Source: Burkholderia pyrrocinia (GTDB lineage: Bacteria > Pseudomonadota > Gammaproteobacteria > Burkholderiales > Burkholderiaceae). Taken from it: 64,000 nt of DNA. The position numbers and the translations under genes were made by a program. Within the stretch, counting starts at the first letter, position 1. Each line of letters begins with the position of its first letter. Below are positions 57,564 to 64,000 of the stretch, piece by piece. Below the pieces are notes generated by a model, which had not been told where the DNA came from, did no database searches, and was given only the letters and a program-made list of their open reading frames with translations. The DNA lies in contig NZ_CP070977.1 of the NCBI RefSeq assembly GCF_018417535.1, forward strand, positions 1,984,001-2,048,000, read 5' to 3'.

Positions 57564-57640
57564 GCGGCTGTAGCTCAGTTGGATAGAGTACTTGGCTACG
57601 AACCAAGGGGTCGTGGGTTCGAATCCTGCCAGCCGCGCCA
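57564..57640 (+). tRNA. tRNA-Arg (anticodon ACG), copy 1
   Basis: 77 nt with CCA. Acceptor GCGGCTG pairs with CAGCCGC; anticodon loop CTACGAA gives ACG, read as ICG for CGU/CGC/CGA. Confidence 0.97.
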
Positions 57641-57649
57641 CCTTTTCGA

Positions 57650-57671
57650 GGGCCTTCCCAACCGAAGGCCC
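57650..57671 (+). other. Hairpin between tRNA-Arg copies 1 and 2
   Basis: GGGCCTTC/GAAGGCCC with a 6-nt loop, followed by TTTC. Either a weak terminator or a processing signal. A decayed version lies after copy 2. Confidence 0.6.
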
Positions 57672-57705
57672 TTTCAGTTCGAAGTAGTAGCTTTTTGTTT
57701 TGCGT

Positions 57706-57782
57706 GCGGCTGTAGCTCAGTTGGATAGAGTACTTGGCTACGAACCAAGGGGTCGTGGGTTCGAATCCTGCCAGCCGCGCCA
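57706..57782 (+). tRNA. tRNA-Arg (anticodon ACG), copy 2
   Basis: Identical in sequence to copy 1 over all 77 nt and preceded by the same TGCGT. Confidence 0.97.
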
Positions 57783-57842
57783 CTTTTTTGGGGGCCTTCC
57801 CATCGCAGAAGGTTCCGACAGTTAAGCAGTACCGCTTTGCGT

Positions 57843-57919
57843 GCGGCTGTAGCTCAGTTGGATAGAGTACTTGGCTACGAACCAAGGGGTCGTGGGTTCG
57901 AATCCTGCCAGCCGCGCCA
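57843..57919 (+). tRNA. tRNA-Arg (anticodon ACG), copy 3
   Basis: Identical to copies 1 and 2 and also preceded by TTGCGT; followed by the cluster terminator. Confidence 0.97.
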
Positions 57920-57923
57920 CCTT

Positions 57924-57960
57924 AAAAAGGGCTTTCCTCCGGGAAAGCCCTTTTTCTTTT
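57924..57960 (+). terminator. Terminator of the tRNA-Arg cluster
   Basis: AAAAAGGGCTTTCC/GGAAAGCCCTTTTT hairpin then CTTTT. The remaining ~150 bp up to spoT are pyrimidine-rich with no gene. Confidence 0.92.
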
Positions 57961-58109
57961 CTGCCCCCCCCCCTCACTCGCATCACGACATGCTTGCGCC
58001 CGACCGCCTTCGGAGGGACGCCGGCAAAGCCGCTCACTCTCGTTGCGCAGCACACGTGAAAACGGCGGCCATCAGCCGCCGTTGAACGATCGCCCACAAA
58101 AGGTACGCG

Positions 58110-60476
58110 TCAATAATCCTGCCGCTCGCGCTCGATGCGCATGCCGCCGTCGTGGCGCGCGTGCGCGCCGTCGTCGGTCGAACGCTCGCGCATGATCCGC
58201 ATCACGTCCGGATTGGTTCGCACGCGCCGCATCACGTTCGCGAGATGCACGCGGTCGCTGACCTGGATCACGAAGCGCAGCACCGTCGATTCGTGCGTCA
58301 GATCCTCGTCCATCGCAATATGAACGATGTTCGCGTCGGCCGACGTGATGTCCGCCGCGACGCGCGCAAAGATGCCCTTCGTGTTCTTCACGAGCGCCTT
58401 CACCGCGACATCGAACAGGCGGCCTGGCTGCGGCGCCCATTCGACGTCGATCCAGCGGCCCGGATCGCGGCGATGGATGCGCTGCGCGACGCGGCAATCG
58501 GTCGTATGAATCGCCATCCCCAGGCCGATGCCGATGTAGCCCATGATCGCGTCGCCCGGAATCGGCCGGCAGCATGCCGACAACTGCACGGACATCCCTT
58601 CGGTGCCGGTAATCACGACCGGCGGCGCATGATGCGCCGGATGCCGCTCGGACTTCGGCAGGTCGTCGTCCGCGTCGCGGCCGCTCATCAGCACCTCGAT
58701 GCGCTTGGCCATCACCGCGGCGACGCGGCGGCCGAGGCCGATGTCCGCGAAGATTTCCTGACGGCTCTTGTTGCCGGTCCACTGCACGAGCTTTTCCCAC
58801 ACTTCCGGCGCAACGTCGGCCAGCGCGAGACCATAGCCCTTCAGGCTCTGGTCGACGAGCCGCTCGCCGAGCTGCACGGATTCGTTCAGGCGCATCGTCT
58901 TCAGGTAGTGACGAATCGCCGAGCGCGCCTTGCCGGTACGCACGAAGCCGAGCCATGCAGGGTTCGGCTTCGAGTACGGCGCGGTGATCACCTCGACGAT
59001 GTCGCCGCTCTTCAGCTCGGTGCGCAGCGGCAGCAGCTCGTTGTTGATCTTCACGGCCACGCACTGGTTGCCGAGATCGCTGTGGATCGAATACGCGAAA
59101 TCGAGCGCCGTCGCGCCGCGCGGCAGCGCCATGATCTTCGACTTCGGCGTGAACACGTAGACCGCGTCGGGGAACAGGTCGATCTTCACGTGCTCGAGGA
59201 ATTCGCTCGAATCGCCTGCTTCGCTCTGGATGTCGAGCAACGATTTCAGCCACTGGTGCGCGCGCTTCTGCACGTCGCTGAGATCCGCACTGCCGTTCTT
59301 GTACAGCCAGTGCGCGGCCACGCCGGCCTCGGCAATCTCGTGCATCTTGCGCGTACGCACCTGAAACTCGATCGGCGCACCGAACGGGCCGACGAGCGTC
59401 GTGTGCAGCGACTGATAGCCGTTGATCTTCGGGATCGCGATGTAGTCCTTGAACTTGCCGGGCACCGGCTTGTACAGCGCGTGCAGCGCGCCGATGCATG
59501 TGTAGCAGTCGAGCGCGCTCTCGACGACGACGCGAAAGCCGTACACGTCGAGCACCTGCGAGAACGACAACTGCTTGTCGCGCATCTTGCGGTAGACGCT
59601 GTAGATGGTCTTTTCGCGGCCGGTGATCTCGGCGTCGATCTTCGCGTCGGCCATCGCGCGCTGCGCGGCCTCGAGGATCTTGCTGATCACTTCGCGGCGG
59701 TTGCCGCGCGCGGCCTTCACGGCCTTCTCGAGCGTCGCGTAGCGATGCGGGTTGAAGTTCGCGAAGCTCATGTCCTGCAGCTCGCGATACGTGTTGTTCA
59801 ACCCGAGCCGGTGCGCGATCGGCGCGTAGATGTCGAGCGTTTCCCGCGCCACGCGGCGGCGCTTTTCCATCGGCACCGCACCGAGCGTGCGCATGTTGTG
59901 CAGGCGGTCGGCGAGCTTGACGAGAATGACCCGCACGTCGCGCGCCATCGCGAGCAGCATCTTGCGGAAGTTTTCCGCCTGCGCTTCCTCGCGGCTGCGG
60001 AATTCCATCTTGTCGAGCTTCGACAGGCCGTCGACCAGTTCGGCGACCTTCGGGCCGAACCGTTCGGCCAGCTCGCTCTTGGTCACGCCCTGGTCTTCCA
60101 TCACGTCGTGCAGCAACGCGGCCATCACGGCCTGCGCGTCGAGCTTCCAGCCGGCGCAGATTTCCGCGACGGCGACGGGATGGGTGATGTAGGGTTCGCC
60201 GCTCTGGCGATATTGACCGAGGTGGGCTTCGTCGCTGAAGTGGAACGCCGCCTTGACCTCTTTGATTTCGTCCGGAGGAAGATACTCGGCAAGCGCGGCG
60301 GTCAGTTTCGCGATCGAAACGACGCCGTGCTTGCGCGGCTGCTCCGGAGTGGCGGTCGGCCCGAACAGATGCCGGAAGGACTGTTCGAGGACCGCGTCGA
60401 TGTACTGGCGCGCAGGCGACTGGGCCGTGACTTCGGTGGTCGAATCCGCGGAGGCGGACGATGGGGTGGTGCTCAT
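58110..60476 (-). CDS. spoT: Bifunctional (p)ppGpp synthetase/hydrolase (SpoT/Rsh)
   Basis: 788 residues in the full RSH layout: HD hydrolase (~65-240; His99, His123-Asp124, KLADRLHNMRTL), synthetase (~260-370; GREKTIYSVYRKM, DVYGFRVV, YKPVPGKFKDYIAIPK), TGS (~430-490; DAVYVFTPKSKIMALPRGAT), a zinc-finger/helical region (LSACCRPIPGD) and C-terminal ACT (~705-770). The intact HD motifs mark the bifunctional type. It controls the stringent response. rpoZ lies 63 bp upstream, the classic rpoZ-spoT order. Confidence 0.97.
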   Translation of the reverse strand: MSTTPSSASADSTTEVTAQSPARQYIDAVLEQSFRHLFGPTATPEQPRKHGVVSIAKLTAALAEYLPPDEIKEVKAAFHFSDEAHLGQYRQSGEPYITHPVAVAEICAGWKLDAQAVMAALLHDVMEDQGVTKSELAERFGPKVAELVDGLSKLDKMEFRSREEAQAENFRKMLLAMARDVRVILVKLADRLHNMRTLGAVPMEKRRRVARETLDIYAPIAHRLGLNNTYRELQDMSFANFNPHRYATLEKAVKAARGNRREVISKILEAAQRAMADAKIDAEITGREKTIYSVYRKMRDKQLSFSQVLDVYGFRVVVESALDCYTCIGALHALYKPVPGKFKDYIAIPKINGYQSLHTTLVGPFGAPIEFQVRTRKMHEIAEAGVAAHWLYKNGSADLSDVQKRAHQWLKSLLDIQSEAGDSSEFLEHVKIDLFPDAVYVFTPKSKIMALPRGATALDFAYSIHSDLGNQCVAVKINNELLPLRTELKSGDIVEVITAPYSKPNPAWLGFVRTGKARSAIRHYLKTMRLNESVQLGERLVDQSLKGYGLALADVAPEVWEKLVQWTGNKSRQEIFADIGLGRRVAAVMAKRIEVLMSGRDADDDLPKSERHPAHHAPPVVITGTEGMSVQLSACCRPIPGDAIMGYIGIGLGMAIHTTDCRVAQRIHRRDPGRWIDVEWAPQPGRLFDVAVKALVKNTKGIFARVAADITSADANIVHIAMDEDLTHESTVLRFVIQVSDRVHLANVMRRVRTNPDVMRIMRERSTDDGAHARHDGGMRIERERQDY

Positions 60477-60539
60477 ATTCGCCTCCAGGTCGAGTCGTTG
60501 CGCGCGTGGATTACATGGCTGGAACGGGCCGGATGCGCG

Positions 60540-60743
60540 TTACACCGGCACCTTCTTGAGCATCTCGACGCCGACGTGGCCGGCGGCGATCTCGCGCAGC
60601 GCGACAACGGTCGGCTTGTCGCGGCTTTCGATCTTCGGCGTATGGCCTTGCGCGAGCTGCCGCGCGCGATAGGTGGCGGCGAGCGCCAGTTCGAAGCGGT
60701 TCGGGATCTGCTTCAGGCAGTCTTCGACGGTAATGCGAGCCAT
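60540..60743 (-). CDS. rpoZ: RNA polymerase omega subunit
   Basis: 67 residues: [20 protein letters not shown], then [12 protein letters not shown] and [13 protein letters not shown], the whole RpoZ family signature. Omega helps assemble beta' and takes part in ppGpp binding. Preceded by AGAAGGAATT as ribosome site. Order gmk-rpoZ-spoT is conserved. Confidence 0.97.
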   Translation of the reverse strand: MARITVEDCLKQIPNRFELALAATYRARQLAQGHTPKIESRDKPTVVALREIAAGHVGVEMLKKVPV

Positions 60744-60801
60744 GTTGGTAATTCCTTCTGAATATAGTGCTTATTCTACCTTATGTCCCTCGTCCCCCGC
60801 G

Positions 60802-62518
<1,717 letters not shown>

Positions 62519-62655
62519 GGTTCGTCTCGCCGTCTGAGTGCCCTCGCGGGCGGGGATATGTCGAGGCGCCCGGCGCATCGGAAAGCGCGGGGCGGGAAGC
62601 GCGCATTATCCCATTTTTGCGGACCACCCCGCCGGGCAAGCCTGCCGTTCGGCGC

Positions 62656-62661
62656 TAGAAT
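62656..62661 (+). promoter_or_regulatory. -10 box of rph
   Basis: TAGAAT in GCGCTAGAATCGCGG, 30 bp before the ATG; no clear -35. Confidence 0.5.
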
Positions 62662-62691
62662 CGCGGTTTCCTCTCCTTCCGCGATTCCCAC

Positions 62692-63432
62692 ATGACGTCC
62701 TCCCTTTCCCGCCCGAGCGGCCGCCGCGCCGACGAACTGCGCAAGGTCGCCCTCACGCGCCACTACACGAAACACGCCGAAGGCTCCGTACTGGTCGAAT
62801 TCGGCGACACCAAGGTGCTCTGCACCGCGAGCGTCGCGGAACGCGTGCCCGAATTCCTGCGCGACCGCGGGCAAGGCTGGCTGACCGCCGAGTACGGCAT
62901 GCTGCCGCGCGCGACGCACACGCGCAGCGACCGCGAAGCCGCGCGCGGCAAGCAGACGGGCCGCACGCAGGAAATTCAGCGCCTGATCGGCCGCGCGCTG
63001 CGCGCGGTGTTCGATCTCGAGGCACTCGGCCCGCGCACGATCCACATCGACTGCGACGTGATCCAGGCCGACGGCGGCACGCGCACGGCCAGCATCACCG
63101 GCGCATTCGTCGCCGCGCACGACGCCGTGTCGAAGCTGATCGCGGCCGGCAAGCTCACGCGCTCGCCGATCACCGACCACGTCGCCGCGATCTCGGTCGG
63201 CGTGTACGAAGGCGCGCCGGTGCTCGACCTCGACTACGCGGAAGATTCGCAGTGCGACACCGACATGAACGTCGTGATGACGGGCGCCGGCGGCTTCGTC
63301 GAAGTCCAGGGCACGGCCGAAGGCGTGCCGTTCTCGCGCGCCGAGATGGACGCGCTGCTCGACCTCGCGCAGGGCGGGATCGCCGAGCTCGTGCAGTTGC
63401 AGAAGGACGTCCTGGGCGCCGGCGATGCCTGA
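62692..63432 (+). CDS. rph: Ribonuclease PH
   Basis: 246 residues with RNase PH core motifs: [45 protein letters not shown] and [23 protein letters not shown]. It trims tRNA 3' ends with phosphate. Its stop overlaps the rdgB start by 8 bp. The frame shows no truncation, unlike the E. coli K-12 rph-1 allele. Confidence 0.97.
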   Translation: MTSSLSRPSGRRADELRKVALTRHYTKHAEGSVLVEFGDTKVLCTASVAERVPEFLRDRGQGWLTAEYGMLPRATHTRSDREAARGKQTGRTQEIQRLIGRALRAVFDLEALGPRTIHIDCDVIQADGGTRTASITGAFVAAHDAVSKLIAAGKLTRSPITDHVAAISVGVYEGAPVLDLDYAEDSQCDTDMNVVMTGAGGFVEVQGTAEGVPFSRAEMDALLDLAQGGIAELVQLQKDVLGAGDA

Positions 63433-64000
63433 CGATCGCACCATCGCGCCGCTGTCGCGCATCGTTCTCGCGTCGAACAACCCCGGCAAGCTGCGCGAAT
63501 TCACCGCGCTGTTCGCGACGGTCGGCATCGAGATCGTCCCGCAGGGCGACCTTGCCGTGCCCGAGGCGGAAGAGCCGTTCGGCACGTTCATCGAGAACGC
63601 GCTGACGAAGGCGCGGCATGCATCGCGGCTCACCGGGCTGCCGGCCATCGCCGACGATTCCGGCCTGTGCGTGCCCGTGCTGCGCGGCGCGCCGGGCGTC
63701 TATTCGGCGCGCTATGCGCAGCGCGCGGGTCGCGACAAGGGCGACGCGGCGAACAACGCGTATCTCGTCGAGCAGTTGCGCGGCGTCGACGACCGGCGCG
63801 CATACTATTGCTGCGTGCTCGCGCTCGTGCGCCATGCGGACGATCCCGAGCCGCTGTTCGCCGAAGGGCGCTGGGCGGGCGAAATTGTCGACACGCCGCG
63901 CGGCGAGCACGGATTCGGCTACGACCCGTATTTCTACCTGCCGTCGCTCGGCGCGACGGCAGCCGAACTCGAGCCGGCCGTGAAAAACACGCACAGCCAT
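63425..64000 (+). CDS. rdgB: XTP/dITP pyrophosphatase RdgB (HAM1), 3' end outside the window
   Basis: 192 codons from ATG 63425 are present; the natural end is just past the right edge. Motifs are [60 protein letters not shown] and [11 protein letters not shown]. It hydrolyses non-canonical purine NTPs such as ITP and XTP. It overlaps rph by 8 bp and is translationally linked to it. Confidence 0.95.
   Translation, partial: MPDDRTIAPLSRIVLASNNPGKLREFTALFATVGIEIVPQGDLAVPEAEEPFGTFIENALTKARHASRLTGLPAIADDSGLCVPVLRGAPGVYSARYAQRAGRDKGDAANNAYLVEQLRGVDDRRAYYCCVLALVRHADDPEPLFAEGRWAGEIVDTPRGEHGFGYDPYFYLPSLGATAAELEPAVKNTHSH

Overview
The window is a gene-dense, high-GC bacterial chromosome segment. Burkholderiales-specific families (DUF4148, DUF2968, OpcP-type porin), the order gyrA-serC-pheA-tyrA-aroA-cmk-rpsA-ihfB and the tmRNA tag point to Burkholderia, most likely a Burkholderia cepacia complex species, main chromosome. 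No prophage, insertion sequence, CRISPR array or clear genomic island is visible. The two ends cut through lapB (left) and rdgB (right).

Layout. 1-11.8 kb, all on the minus strand: gyrA, a DUF2059 protein, then a long housekeeping run serC-pheA-tyrA-aroA-cmk-rpsA-ihfB (serine, aromatic amino acids, CMP kinase, ribosomal protein S1, IHF beta), a terminator, and lapA-lapB. 12.3-15 kb, plus strand: ompA, ubiG, gph and the tmRNA gene ssrA. 15.2-16.3 kb: two small secreted proteins. 16.3-22.9 kb: a molybdate-type regulator divergent from the NAD-linked formate dehydrogenase operon fdsGBAD. 22.9-30 kb: an FAD monooxygenase, a TPR-glycosyltransferase-like protein, an MHS-family transporter whose upstream region carries a cluster of perfect dyad repeats, and a DUF2968 protein. 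30.1-34.4 kb: a class I glutamine amidotransferase-like hydrolase, a GntR regulator with an amidase, and dsbB. 35-38.8 kb: a purine-base catabolic set, xdhC, an adenine-deaminase-type enzyme and guanine deaminase. 38.9-44.7 kb: a probable Mn2+ (yybP-ykoY) riboswitch in front of a GDT1-family transporter, a DUF4136 lipoprotein, pepN and fbp, then tRNA-Thr. 45-48.5 kb: a LuxR-type regulator, an FAD oxygenase plus DUF2783 pair, and a GlsB/YeaQ membrane protein. 48.6-51.8 kb, minus strand: DUF2946 peptide, TonB receptor, small His-rich secreted protein; this resembles a copper-responsive outer-membrane uptake locus. 52-57.4 kb: small ORFs, a secreted chorismate mutase, an exonuclease/GIY-YIG fusion, a cold-shock gene, a porin and greB. 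57.5-64 kb: three identical tRNA-Arg genes, spoT/rsh, rpoZ, gmk, yicC, rph and rdgB.

Most of the window is conserved core genome. The parts most worth follow-up are the DUF2946/TonB locus, the dyad cluster at 28.1 kb, the purine-base locus with xdhC but no xdhAB in view, the riboswitch-GDT1 pair, and a candidate minus-strand small RNA near 55.2 kb. All product names are read from the sequence and from memory of the families; no database search was run.
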